Below, piece by piece: positions 49,018 to 57,825 of a DNA stretch of 64,000 nucleotides. The DNA is from Haematospirillum sp. H4485 (GTDB taxonomy: Bacteria; Pseudomonadota; Alphaproteobacteria; Rhodospirillales; Rhodospirillaceae): the NCBI RefSeq assembly GCF_012102745.1, contig NZ_JAAVSY010000002.1, positions 1 through 64,000 of the forward strand, written 5' to 3'. The position numbers and the translations under genes are program-made. Under the pieces are notes generated by a model. That model was not told the DNA's origin. It ran no database searches and worked only from the letters and a program-made list of their open reading frames with translations. Positions within the stretch are counted from its first letter, which is position 1; the number at the start of each line of letters is the position of its first letter.

Positions 49018-50199
49018 ATGTCCGAACCTGGAAAAAGCCGGTCGGGCGGAGCCCTATTGAATGATGTCCGCATACGCGGAATCATTGCCCAGGTGCTTGT
49101 GCTCGGTGCTGTGTCGGCACTGATTGCCTGGCTGGTACACAACACCCTGAGCAATCTTGCCGCGTTGCAGATTGCGACGGGGTATGGGTTTCTCGAACGG
49201 GAAGCTGCCTTTGATATCAGCGAGAGCGTTATTCAGTACTCCCCGGCTGATAGCTACCTCAGGGTTCTGGCTGCTGGCCTTCTGAACACGCTGAAGGTTT
49301 CTCTTATCGGCATTATACTGGCAACATTTATAGGAACATTGTTTGGTATCGCGCGCCTGTCCAGCAACTGGATCATTGCCCGTATTGCCGGCATATACGT
49401 CGAAGGCTTGCGCAATATTCCCCTGCTGCTACAGCTTTTTTTCTGGTACGCCCTGATCACGGAAGCGTTGCCCAACCCGAAACAAGCACTTCAGCCGCTG
49501 GAAGGCGTTTTCCTTTCGAACCGTGGCATAAAAATTCCATGGCCTGTCTGGGAAACCGGACACACCATCGCCGTCGTTGGCTTTTTTGCCGCCCTTGTTG
49601 TTGCTTTCTTCCTTAATGTACGCGCCACACGCATACAAAATGCAACCGGTCAACGCCCGGGGGTCTTGCTGCCCGCCTTGGGGCTGATGATTATTTTCCC
49701 GGTATTGGGGTGGCTGGCAGGCGGTGCACCGACTGAAATCAGCACCCCTGTCCTGCGGGGCTTCAACTTCCGGGGCGGGGCTAATCTGTCTCCCGAATTT
49801 ACAGCGCTCCTGACTGGTCTGACCTTGTACACGGGCACCTTTATCGCCGAGATTGTCCGTGGCGGTATCAGCGCTGTTCCTTGGGGGCAAACCGAAGCTG
49901 CCGTCGCCCTGGGCCTTAAACGTTCACGCGTGATGAGGCTTATCCTGCTTCCACAGGCGTTGCGCGTCATCATCCCACCCTTGACGAGCCAATACCTGAA
50001 CCTCGTCAAGAACTCCTCCCTGGCTGTTGCCATTGGCTACCCTGACCTTGTCAGCGTTGCGAATACGGCAATCAACCAAACCGGCCAAGCCGTAGAGGGG
50101 GTTGCCATCATCATGGCAGTGTATCTGACAATATCCTTGAGCATTTCGGCCTTTATGAACTGGTATAACGGTCATATAGCATTGCGGGGAGGACGGTGA
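49018..50199 (+). CDS. aapQ: General L-amino acid ABC transporter, permease AapQ
   Basis: First membrane subunit of the Aap importer, 393 residues. The N-terminal half has a membrane segment and a periplasmic stretch including FLEREAAFDISESVIQYSPADSYLRVL, diagnostic for AapQ. The second half is the BPD_transp_1 domain with the EAA-type loop TEAAVALGLKRSRVMRLILLPQALRVIIPP that contacts the ATPase. ATG at 49018 is used over a TTG at 49003. aapM begins on the last base of its stop codon (TGATG). Confidence 0.94.
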   Translation: MSEPGKSRSGGALLNDVRIRGIIAQVLVLGAVSALIAWLVHNTLSNLAALQIATGYGFLEREAAFDISESVIQYSPADSYLRVLAAGLLNTLKVSLIGIILATFIGTLFGIARLSSNWIIARIAGIYVEGLRNIPLLLQLFFWYALITEALPNPKQALQPLEGVFLSNRGIKIPWPVWETGHTIAVVGFFAALVVAFFLNVRATRIQNATGQRPGVLLPALGLMIIFPVLGWLAGGAPTEISTPVLRGFNFRGGANLSPEFTALLTGLTLYTGTFIAEIVRGGISAVPWGQTEAAVALGLKRSRVMRLILLPQALRVIIPPLTSQYLNLVKNSSLAVAIGYPDLVSVANTAINQTGQAVEGVAIIMAVYLTISLSISAFMNWYNGHIALRGGR

Positions 50200-51341
50200 T
50201 GAATACCGAACGAGACCCCCGTCCGGGCGATGCCCTTTCCCACATTGAAGAACCGGTCAGTGTTTACCCAGGCTCTCCCCAGATGCGTTCCATGCATGTC
50301 CTGGGGTGGGCGCGGCAGAACCTTTTCAGTTCGACATCCAACACCATCATGACCCTTCTGTGCCTGGGACTGTTGGTACAGATCGTGCCTGGACTGCTGA
50401 ACTGGGCTTTCATCAATGCCATCTGGTCTTCCGCAACACCGGATGCCTGCAAAGTCTCCGGGGCTGGCGCATGCTGGGCGGTCATTGAGCAGAAACACCG
50501 CTTTATACTGTTTGGGCTTTACCCATATGAGGAGCACTGGCGCCCGATCACGGCGACTGTCCTCTTCATCATCGCACTGGCCATAACCTGCAATCCGCGT
50601 TTCTGGGGCCCGACCTTGGCCCTGGTGTGGATCGTAACCCTTCCCCTGTGCGCCATACTGATGTGGGGTGGCATTCTAGGCATGACCCGGGTCAGCAATG
50701 ATCGCTGGGGTGGTCTACCCCTGACACTGCTCTTGTCTGTCATCGGCATTGGACTGGCGTTTCCTATTGGTGTTCTGGCTGCCCTTGGCAGACGCTCGGA
50801 ACTGCCGATCATCAAATCAATCAGCGTTATCTACATCGAACTGATTCGCGGTGTACCGCTGATTTCTGTCTTGTTTATGGCATCGGTCATGCTGCCGTTG
50901 TTCCTGCCCGAAGGAACAACGATCGATAAACTACTACGTGCCCTTGTCGGCATTACCCTGTTCACAGGCGCCTATCTGGCAGAGGCCATTCGTGGCGGGC
51001 TTCAGTCGTTACCACGGGGGCAGTATGAAGCCGCTGATGCCCTTGGACTCGGCTACTGGCAGAAGACACGGTTGATCATCCTGCCCCAGGCTATCCGCAT
51101 TGTTATTCCGCCACTGGTGAACCAGTTTATTTCCATGTTCAAGGATACATCGCTGGTTATCATTATCGGGCTGTATGACCTGTTGACCACAGCAAAGACA
51201 GCCATGACCGATCCGGCATGGCGCCCGTTCTACGTAGAGGCATACGTCTTTACAGCCTTGATTTACTTCGCCTTCAGCTTCTTCATGTCCCGCTACAGCC
51301 TGTATCTGGAGCGTCACCTGAATACGGGAGTTCGCCGATGA
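50199..51341 (+). CDS. aapM: General L-amino acid ABC transporter, permease AapM
   Basis: Second membrane subunit of the Aap importer, 380 residues and about eight membrane segments. Features are the N-terminal cytoplasmic part, the internal cysteine-bearing [33 protein letters not shown] stretch typical of AapM, and the EAA loop [32 protein letters not shown] at 50199 is six bases after GGAGG; GTG at 50196 is adjacent. One-base overlap with aapQ and four-base ATGA overlap with aapP ensure balanced synthesis. Confidence 0.94.
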   Translation: MNTERDPRPGDALSHIEEPVSVYPGSPQMRSMHVLGWARQNLFSSTSNTIMTLLCLGLLVQIVPGLLNWAFINAIWSSATPDACKVSGAGACWAVIEQKHRFILFGLYPYEEHWRPITATVLFIIALAITCNPRFWGPTLALVWIVTLPLCAILMWGGILGMTRVSNDRWGGLPLTLLLSVIGIGLAFPIGVLAALGRRSELPIIKSISVIYIELIRGVPLISVLFMASVMLPLFLPEGTTIDKLLRALVGITLFTGAYLAEAIRGGLQSLPRGQYEAADALGLGYWQKTRLIILPQAIRIVIPPLVNQFISMFKDTSLVIIIGLYDLLTTAKTAMTDPAWRPFYVEAYVFTALIYFAFSFFMSRYSLYLERHLNTGVRR

Positions 51342-52129
51342 GCGACCACAACACCTCCACCAACGCCGCGTCCCAGCGCAAACCCGGTGAGGAAATCGTT
51401 ATCAGCCTGACCAATGTCAACAAATGGTACGGTCAGTTTCATGTCCTGCGTGATATCAATCTTGTGATCCGCAAAGGTGAACGCGTTGTTGTCTGCGGTC
51501 CTTCGGGATCGGGAAAGTCAACCATGATCCGCTGCATCAATCGCCTGGAGGAACATCAGGCGGGCGTCATTATGGTCAATGGCACGGAACTGACCAATGA
51601 TGTCCGTGCGATTGAGGCCATCCGACGCGATGTTGGTATGGTGTTCCAGTCCTTTAATCTGTTCCCGCACCTGACGGTTCTGGAGAACCTTGTCCTGGCA
51701 CCGACGTGGGTCAAAAAGGTTCCCCGCAAGGAAGCCGTTGATGTGGCCATGTACTATCTGGGGCGCGTCAAAATTCCCGATCAGGCCAACAAATACCCTG
51801 GCCAGTTATCAGGAGGGCAGCAACAGCGCGTCGCAATTGCCCGCGCATTGTGCATGAAGCCGGATATCATGCTCTTTGACGAACCGACCTCAGCCTTGGA
51901 CCCCGAAATGATCAAGGAAGTTCTGGATGTCATGACTGAGCTTGCACAGGAAGGCATGACGATGGTGTGCGTCACCCACGAAATGGGCTTTGCCCGTTCG
52001 GTGGCGGATACGGTTGTTTTCATGGCCGACGGCACGATTGTTGAAATGGCTCCCCCTCAACAGCTGTTCAACAGCCCAAAGGAAGAGCGGACCAAACAGT
52101 TCCTCAGCCAGATTATCCAGCACCACTGA
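51338..52129 (+). CDS. aapP: General L-amino acid ABC transporter, ATP-binding protein AapP
   Basis: Cytoplasmic ATPase of the Aap importer, 263 residues. Walker [10 protein letters not shown] (54-62), Q-loop in [14 protein letters not shown], the ABC signature [15 protein letters not shown], Walker [15 protein letters not shown], and the switch His in CVTHEMGF are all intact. It belongs to the polar amino-acid subfamily (GlnQ/HisP-like). The start ATG overlaps the aapM stop by four bases. A strong terminator follows 28 bases after the stop, closing the operon. Confidence 0.96.
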   Translation: MSDHNTSTNAASQRKPGEEIVISLTNVNKWYGQFHVLRDINLVIRKGERVVVCGPSGSGKSTMIRCINRLEEHQAGVIMVNGTELTNDVRAIEAIRRDVGMVFQSFNLFPHLTVLENLVLAPTWVKKVPRKEAVDVAMYYLGRVKIPDQANKYPGQLSGGQQQRVAIARALCMKPDIMLFDEPTSALDPEMIKEVLDVMTELAQEGMTMVCVTHEMGFARSVADTVVFMADGTIVEMAPPQQLFNSPKEERTKQFLSQIIQHH

Positions 52130-52157
52130 CCCGAAAACGGAAACACCCTGCGAAATC

Positions 52158-52197
52158 AGAGCAAGCCTTGTATAGAGAAAGGGCTTGCTCTTTTTCT
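52158..52197 (+). terminator. Rho-independent terminator of aapJQMP
   Basis: AGAGCAAGCC (52158-52167) pairs perfectly with GGCTTGCTCT (52182-52191) across a 14-base loop, followed by TTTTCTT. Confidence 0.88.
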
Positions 52198-52248
52198 TGC
52201 GTATAGGCGTGTGAAGAAACGTGCAGGTCCTTCCGGGAATACCGGATC

Positions 52249-52613
52249 CTAGCCATTGAATGACACTGCATCGGTACTTGGCGTATCTTCCTTGTCCTTG
52301 CTCTCGTTCGGACGGACAGGCTTACTCTCTACCACTTTCCGGACGACTTCAGTTGCCCTTGGTCGTAGGAGGATGCGTGGAACCAGAAAAATGAATAGCC
52401 ATAGGGGTGGAAGTCGCCATCCGGCGCCACACGTCAGCGGCCCCTTTCACGTCGTAGCCAGAGACCGTGCAGCATAACAAACGCCCATGCAATTGGCTTC
52501 TTCTTCAAAATCTTGTGTATGAGCCCCGGCAGCCCTTGCTCGTCAAGCCTAGCGGCAGCCCCTGTACCTTCCAGAAACACATCCAGAACAGAGTCAACAA
52601 GATAACCGCCCAT
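52249..52613 (-). pseudogene. Possible frameshifted small membrane-protein gene
   Basis: Two short minus-strand frames abut. The first runs from ATG 52613 to a TGA at 52434 (59 residues, MGGYLVDSVLDVFLEGTG... to ...MLHGLWLRRERGR). The second is open from 52446 to a TAG at 52249; it has no start codon at its head but contains a membrane-like LPPLWLFIFLVPRILL followed by a charged tail ending DAVSFNG. They join in one frame if one G is added to the GGGG run at 52441-52444, giving about 120 residues. I do not recognise a family. Decay, a programmed shift or a sequencing error are all possible, and chance cannot be ruled out. Confidence 0.35.
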
Positions 52614-53010
52614 GCGGTTAAGGCGTTGACAGCATCATTTGCAGCCAGAAATACGGGAAATGAGCACGTCTGCAGCGGATGAAGAGTGATAACAGACTCA
52701 CCCTGTCCTCGCCTGATTTTCAGGTTCACAGCGCCAGTGGACCCACCAATTTTTTCCGTCAGGAATTCATTGCCCTTTTTTTCACCCGGGACAGCCTGCC
52801 CATCCAGCCCCAAAAGGATGCCACCAATCTTCAAGACCGCCAGATGTGCCGCCCCCAACAATGGTATGCAACCCTTCCTCTACCTCTTTTTCATGAAAAG
52901 AGTGACACGAAGCCCATATGATCCAACAAGATAATATGCGCTGACAGGCACATGCCCCACGCTGCAAGCGGGATCGACAAGAACGTGCGTTATCGGCAAG
53001 ATTAATGAAA
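52614..53010. other. Gene-poor stretch before the tRNA-Phe terminator
   Basis: Several short overlapping frames exist on both strands, the longest a 118-codon minus-strand frame at 52505-52861 that partly overlaps the frameshifted gene. None shows family similarity, a good ribosome-binding site or consistent codon character. I can support nothing more here. Confidence 0.35.
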
Positions 53011-53041
53011 AGCCCCTGAAACCGTTTTGGTTTCAGGGGCT
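53011..53041 (-). terminator. Terminator of tRNA-Phe
   Basis: AGCCCCTGAAACC and GGTTTCAGGGGCT form a 13-pair stem with a five-base loop, directly after the tRNA 3' end on the minus strand, followed by TTTCATT. Confidence 0.85.
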
Positions 53042-53045
53042 ATAA

Positions 53046-53121
53046 TGGTGCCCAGAGGCGGGATCGAACCACCGACACTGCGATTTTCAGTCGCATGCTC
53101 TACCAACTGAGCTATCTGGGC
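53046..53121 (-). tRNA. tRNA-Phe (anticodon GAA)
   Basis: 76-base cloverleaf with encoded CCA. Acceptor GCCCAGA pairs with TCTGGGC. The D-arm reads GCTCAGTTGGTAGAGC, the anticodon loop is CTGAAAA with GAA, and the T-arm has GGTTCGATCC. Lies between a terminator and yacG on the same strand. Confidence 0.97.
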
Positions 53122-53212
53122 CCTTTAAACACGAACCAGTTTTCTTCTTAAGACAACAAGTGCGTCGGGAGCACGCTTATAGGAAATTAACCTGTTCCTG
53201 TCCAGCCTGTTT

Positions 53213-53461
53213 TCACAATTCATTTTCTTTTTTATCGTCAGGCGAACCACCTGTATCTCCTGCCTGCTCTGGCGCATCCAGCACAGGAACACGGTAGCTT
53301 TCGCTCATCCAGCGATGCAAATCAACATCAGCACAACGCTTGGAACAGAAAGGCCGATAACGCGGATCAACAGGCTTCTTGCACTCAGGGCAACAAGCTG
53401 CCGACACACGAACAGGTTCGACACACGCAACAGGCCGTGAGTCATCAGAGGAACTGGACAT
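53213..53461 (-). CDS. yacG: DNA gyrase inhibitor YacG
   Basis: Small zinc-binding protein of 82 residues that in E. coli binds GyrB and inhibits DNA binding by gyrase. The four zinc-ligand cysteines are in CPEC (24-27) and CSKRC (39-43), followed by the conserved CADVDLHRWMSESYRVP. Additional Cys residues at positions 13 and 23 are outside the usual core. The C-terminal tail is acidic. Its ATG shares one base with the stop of the RNase E/G gene (TAATG), and tRNA-Phe lies downstream. Confidence 0.93.
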   Translation of the reverse strand: MSSSSDDSRPVACVEPVRVSAACCPECKKPVDPRYRPFCSKRCADVDLHRWMSESYRVPVLDAPEQAGDTGGSPDDKKENEL

Positions 53462-54792
53462 TATGTAACCTCGTAACGGCTGGCTGGGTAAGAAGGAACA
53501 ATCTCCAAGCCAACAGGAGAGCCCGCCTTGCGCCCGGCCTCTTCCAAGGCCGGAGCAAGGCGCCCTGTCAACAAGGCATGAATAACGGGGGATACCCTGA
53601 GAGAAACACGCGCAGCCCGGGTTGAACGTAGCACGTCAAGAGCGGCACGCAGACTGTCCAGCGCACTGGTTTCAGGCAGGATGTCCGCATCCCCCTCCTG
53701 CGCGGAGGAGAGCATGATTTCCCCAAGGGGAGTCCGGGTCCGGTCGCGACGAATTTCCACAAGTCCCAGCCCCGAAACACCCAGTACCGTTGAGGGAACG
53801 CAATCCGCAGACAAAGCGTCGGCCAGCGCCCGGGCCAAGGCTTTCTTGGCAGGGCGGGCCCCACCGCGCTGCGGGGCAATAAAATCAACAACGATCATCC
53901 CGGCCAGGGCACGCAACCGAACATGCCGCGCGATCGCGGCAACAGCACGGGCATTGACCTCGTCTGGATCATCCCCGCCTGAGTCAACATCAATGGCTGT
54001 CAGCGCCGCTGTTGGCTCAATCCACAAACATCCCTTGGCCCCGAGAGGAACACTCCGCGCAAGTGCACTCCCGAGGACAGCATCATAATCAACCGTCGAC
54101 AACAAGGACCCTGGACCATCCCAGAGACGCACAGCAAAGCCAGCAGAACGCACCTTCAGAAGAAGGTCGGCATCATCACACACAACGTCCTCAACCTGCC
54201 GGCCTGACAACGCAACAGACAAGGGCAAAGGACAATCCGCACCGCCCGCCAAAACAGCCTGGTAGCGTGCTCTCAGGGTATCAAGCTCCCGGATCAGGGC
54301 ATCTGCCTGCATGGAGCAGGCTTCGGGACGCACGACAAGCCCCTCCCCGGCACAGAGGACGGGCAAAAGGCACGCCTGCAGCTGCTCCCTTTGCCCAGGG
54401 TCACGAAGACCAGAAGAAAACGTAAGCCCCGGACGGGACGGTGTCAGAACAAGACCATGCCCGGCAATCGACATATCCAAACCAAGTCGCGCACCCTTTC
54501 CCCGTCGGGGTTCGTGCACAACCTGCACCGGAATCCGGGTTCCTTCAGGTAACGGGGTGCGACCGGGGCCACCCTTTACAGGCAAGAACCCCGGATCCTC
54601 CGCCCCGATATCAACCAGAACAGCTTGGCAGGCTGGCAAGGACTGAATCACAAGACCTGGGACGACAGACCCGACCACCGGACGGCAGTCACGGAAAAGG
54701 TGAATCTCAACCACGGACCCACCCTCGACAAGAGCAACCCGGGTTTCCCCCGAACTACGACTGACCAAGGCCACACGTCCGGATGCTGCCAT
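53461..54792 (-). CDS. Ribonuclease E/G family protein
   Basis: Endoribonuclease-like protein of 443 residues, shorter than RNase E and close to an RNase G-type catalytic half. An S1-like region starts at about residue 30 (GSVVPGLVIQSLPACQAVLVDIGAEDPGFLP). The catalytic DNase I-like region has LWIEPTAALTAIDVDSGGDD, giving the metal-binding Asp, and LAGMIVVDFI with the second Asp. The end has LGLVEIRRDRTRTPLGEIM. The zinc-link CPxC motif is not evident, so it may be an atypical monomeric or divergent form. ATG at 54792 (MAASGRVALVS). Located between maf and yacG, as usual in alphaproteobacteria. Confidence 0.88.
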   Translation of the reverse strand: MAASGRVALVSRSSGETRVALVEGGSVVEIHLFRDCRPVVGSVVPGLVIQSLPACQAVLVDIGAEDPGFLPVKGGPGRTPLPEGTRIPVQVVHEPRRGKGARLGLDMSIAGHGLVLTPSRPGLTFSSGLRDPGQREQLQACLLPVLCAGEGLVVRPEACSMQADALIRELDTLRARYQAVLAGGADCPLPLSVALSGRQVEDVVCDDADLLLKVRSAGFAVRLWDGPGSLLSTVDYDAVLGSALARSVPLGAKGCLWIEPTAALTAIDVDSGGDDPDEVNARAVAAIARHVRLRALAGMIVVDFIAPQRGGARPAKKALARALADALSADCVPSTVLGVSGLGLVEIRRDRTRTPLGEIMLSSAQEGDADILPETSALDSLRAALDVLRSTRAARVSLRVSPVIHALLTGRLAPALEEAGRKAGSPVGLEIVPSYPASRYEVT

Positions 54793-54797
54793 CAGCC

Positions 54798-55376
54798 TTA
54801 CCCCCGGCGAAAGCCCAAGCCAGCCAGAAGACAATCTGTCTCGCGCAAGGGCAGCCCCACAACATTGGACCAAGACCCATGCAAGCCTTTCACAAAGACC
54901 TCGGCCATGCCCTGGATAGCATAACCCCCCGCCTTCCCGTCCCATTCGCCGGAATCGATATACTGTTGCACACGGTCAGGTGAAAGAACTGCAAAACCAA
55001 CGACAGTCTGGACAACACGCAAGGCCAGACGGCCATCGGGGGCTACCACACAGACGCCGGTGTAGACGCGGTGACGACGGCCGGACAACAGGGACAGACA
55101 ACGACGCGCCGTATCCGCATCTTCTGCTTTTGGCAGAATGCGCGCCCCGCACGCCACAACCGTATCCGCAGCAAGCACAAAGGCCCCGTGATGGCGCGGC
55201 GCAACAGCTTCGGCCTTGGCACGGGCCAAACGAAGGGCATACGGCCGGGGCCCTTCTTGCTTCAGGGGAGTTTCGTCGATTTCAGCGGGATCAACAGCCG
55301 CAGGCACCAAGCCAATACGGGACAAAAGATCAAGGCGACGAGGAGACGCAGAGGCCAGAACAAGGTGCGATGGCAT
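54798..55376 (-). CDS. maf: Maf family nucleoside triphosphate pyrophosphatase
   Basis: House-cleaning enzyme that hydrolyses non-canonical or modified nucleoside triphosphates (dTTP/UTP type or m7GTP type, not distinguishable here). From ATG 55376 the protein has 192 residues and opens LVLASASPRRLDLLSRIGL with the substrate-binding SxSPRR. VLAADTVVAC and SGRRHRVYTGVCVV follow, and GKAGGYAIQGMAEVFVKGLHGSWSNVVGLPL closes it. An in-frame ATG at 55427, two bases after the infA stop, would add 17 residues and allow coupling. Lies between infA and the RNase E/G gene. Confidence 0.93.
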   Translation of the reverse strand: MPSHLVLASASPRRLDLLSRIGLVPAAVDPAEIDETPLKQEGPRPYALRLARAKAEAVAPRHHGAFVLAADTVVACGARILPKAEDADTARRCLSLLSGRRHRVYTGVCVVAPDGRLALRVVQTVVGFAVLSPDRVQQYIDSGEWDGKAGGYAIQGMAEVFVKGLHGSWSNVVGLPLRETDCLLAGLGFRRG

Positions 55377-55429
55377 GCACGACCTATCCATGCCAGACAC
55401 CGGCCGCTCTTCCTGCAAAACCGGCATGC

Positions 55430-55648
55430 CTATTTGAAGCGGAACGTAATACGACCTTTATCGAGGTCGTAGGGGGTCATTTCGACCGTAACGCGGTCAC
55501 CCTTCAGGACACGGATTCTGTTCTTCCGCATACGCCCGGATGTGTGGGCGATAATCTCGTGATCGTTATCAAGCTTCACACGAAACATGGCGTTAGACAG
55601 CAGCTCTGTGACTTCTCCCATAAACTCGAGGGAATCTTCCTTGGACAT
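55430..55648 (-). CDS. infA: Translation initiation factor IF-1
   Basis: 72-residue S1/OB-fold factor that blocks the ribosomal A site during initiation. The sequence [32 protein letters not shown] and the ending [13 protein letters not shown] are diagnostic. It heads the infA-maf-RNase E/G-yacG-tRNA-Phe series. About 320 bases separate it from the divergent histidine kinase; that gap holds a candidate infA promoter but no other gene I can support. Confidence 0.98.
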   Translation of the reverse strand: MSKEDSLEFMGEVTELLSNAMFRVKLDNDHEIIAHTSGRMRKNRIRVLKGDRVTVEMTPYDLDKGRITFRFK

Positions 55649-55690
55649 TCTTGCTCCTGATTTGGCACGTGCCAGTAAAACTGCATCACA

Positions 55691-55719
55691 TAAATGTTAA
55701 AAAGCCGCCGCGCGGTCAA
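55691..55719 (-). promoter_or_regulatory. Candidate infA promoter
   Basis: On the minus strand TTGACC (55719-55714) is followed after about 17-18 bases by an AT-rich CATTTAT (55696-55690), some 42 bases before the infA start codon. The -35 element is good and the -10 is weak. Confidence 0.35.
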
Positions 55720-55971
55720 GCTCTTTGACCACGGGACCGGCACGAATGTATCCGGGACACACAACACACCGCACCACAACACAGGGGCATTGGGCCTGAA
55801 TGGCTCCATAGAACCCCGAATATGGCCTTTCGTCCACACTTTTTACCAATTCCTGCTTTTGCCCATACTGAAAGAACCTTCCGGGCGTTATTTGCCTGAT
55901 ACAAAACAGAACCGCATAGTGAACCAGACCATGTGCACGCATGGTCTTGTCCGGCAGGGTGCGTGTTCCTG

Positions 55972-57825
55972 ATGGCTGTTCCAGATCGGTCCTCCAGAGC
56001 TGTTGCAGAGCCATTGCGGCGCATGATGAACGCAATGCAGGTTGTGCCGCGCCACTCGTCCATCTCCAATGGCTCTTTCGTGGAAGCCGCCCGCAGTATG
56101 ACCGAGCTGGCCGTAACATCACTGGAAGTAGAACAGGCCGGCATATGGCTTTATAACGAAATCCGCAGTGAATTGATATGTCAGGACATTTACGCGCCGA
56201 TGGAAGAGGGCCATGGCCGCTGCGCTCCTTTTCAGGTCTCCCTGCTTCCCGACTATATCCATGATCTGGACCGACAGCGGTTAACGATCCTGACCATGCC
56301 CGAACACCGTGCCCCCCTGTCCGTTATGATTCAGGCCGGTGCCATCTCGGCACAAAGCCAAGCCCATCTCGGGGCCCATATCTACTCCAACGGTCGAGTT
56401 ATCGGGCTTTTTGGCATGACGACCGAAACGCCAAGACCAACCTGGAGTGCAGAGGAGCGTGCTTTTGCCACCTATCTCTGCGATGTTCTTGGCACCGTAT
56501 GGCAAGCAAAGCTGCGGCGCGAAGCAGAAGAAGAGCTGCGGCTTCTTAACGAATCCCTGGAACGTCAGATCGAGGAACGCACACACCAGATCCAGGTGCA
56601 AAGCGCCCTGATGGAGGCTGTTCTCAATAACATCAGTCGTGGCGTTGGGTGTTTTGATGCGGATAACCAGCTGGCACTGTGTAACCCTCAATTCCTGAAG
56701 ATCCTTGGTCTGCCCGCGCGGTGCAGCACCGTTGGCACGCCCCTGCTCTCCATTACACAAAGTGGAAAAAGCGGGCAGGACTTGGCCCCCCTTCCACAAG
56801 CCGTAAAGGATGAAAAAGGCCGTTACGTTCCCTTCAGTCTAGCCCTGCAACGACATAACGGCCATATCGTGGAGCTTGAAGGTATTCCAATGCCGCATGA
56901 TATCGGCGGCACGGTGATCACATGCACCGACATGACCAAACGCATACAGGTTGAGATCGAGATCAGGGACGCCCACCATGCCGCCCAGACAGCCAACACA
57001 GCCCTGCGCAAGAGCCTAGAAGACCTGCAACGCACCCAGAAAGAACTGGTTGAATCTGAGAAGCTTGCATCCCTTGGCAGCCTGGTCAGCGGCATTGCCC
57101 ATGAAATCAACACCCCTGTTGGCGTTGGGTTGACCGCAGCCTCGCTTCTGGATGAGTCCATCAGCGAGCTGGAAGCCTGCTATGAGCGCGAGGATCTGGA
57201 CTCCGAGACCTTCGAAAACTTCATGAGTGGCGCAAAAGAAACCATCCGGATGGTTCTGGGAAACATCGAACGCGCTGCCGAACTGGTACGATCCTTCAAG
57301 AATATTGCCACCAACAGCTCCAGCGAAGAAATCCGCAAGATCAATCTGAAGCAGCATATCAAGGATGTTGTTGTCAGCCTGACGCCGCGAATCCGCCAGT
57401 CCGGGGTTCGCGTGGAAACGGATATTCCTGATGACATCACCCTGTCCACCCATCCGGGGCCATTGGGGCAGGTTATGACCAATCTGGTTATGAACGCCCT
57501 GACCCATGCCTTTCCCGAAAAGAAAGATGGCAACACAGTGTGGATTGCGGCCCGCCAGGGAACACCGGGAACCGGCATGACAGAGATCACCGTGTCGGAT
57601 AACGGCACCGGCGTCAGCCCTGAACACCTGTCCCGCTTGACCGAACCTTTCTTTACGACAAAGCGCGGCAGCGGTGGAACCGGGCTGGGCCTGCATATTG
57701 TCTACAACATTGTGACCGGAGCTCTGGGAGGGCAAATGCACTACAGCAGCCCACCCGGAGAGGGACTGTCTTTCAGGATTGTCCTGCCGTCCCTGACCCC
57801 TCACGAGGAGGGCCATGTATCATGA
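55972..57825 (+). CDS. GAF/PAS sensor histidine kinase
   Basis: Soluble sensor kinase of 617 residues, probably paired with the HD-GYP regulator encoded next. No membrane segment is evident. Residues about 30-180 form a GAF domain (GIWLYNEIRSELICQDIY...GLFGMTT). A coiled coil (about 180-215) and a PAS_7-like domain (MEAVLNNISRGVGCFDADNQLALCNPQFLKILGLP) follow, then a second coiled coil. The phosphoacceptor His is in LASLGSLVSGIAHEINTPVG (H377). The ATPase domain shows the N box NLVMNALTHAF, DNGTGVS, PFFTTKR and GGTGLGLHIVYNIV. ATG at 55972 is preferred over 55933. ATGA overlap with the regulator gene. Confidence 0.93.
   Translation: MAVPDRSSRAVAEPLRRMMNAMQVVPRHSSISNGSFVEAARSMTELAVTSLEVEQAGIWLYNEIRSELICQDIYAPMEEGHGRCAPFQVSLLPDYIHDLDRQRLTILTMPEHRAPLSVMIQAGAISAQSQAHLGAHIYSNGRVIGLFGMTTETPRPTWSAEERAFATYLCDVLGTVWQAKLRREAEEELRLLNESLERQIEERTHQIQVQSALMEAVLNNISRGVGCFDADNQLALCNPQFLKILGLPARCSTVGTPLLSITQSGKSGQDLAPLPQAVKDEKGRYVPFSLALQRHNGHIVELEGIPMPHDIGGTVITCTDMTKRIQVEIEIRDAHHAAQTANTALRKSLEDLQRTQKELVESEKLASLGSLVSGIAHEINTPVGVGLTAASLLDESISELEACYEREDLDSETFENFMSGAKETIRMVLGNIERAAELVRSFKNIATNSSSEEIRKINLKQHIKDVVVSLTPRIRQSGVRVETDIPDDITLSTHPGPLGQVMTNLVMNALTHAFPEKKDGNTVWIAARQGTPGTGMTEITVSDNGTGVSPEHLSRLTEPFFTTKRGSGGTGLGLHIVYNIVTGALGGQMHYSSPPGEGLSFRIVLPSLTPHEEGHVS

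Noticed and set aside
52505-52861. 118-codon minus-strand frame as a gene
   Set aside because: No ribosome-binding site, no family likeness, and it overlaps the more protein-like short frame; kept only as part of the gene-poor stretch.
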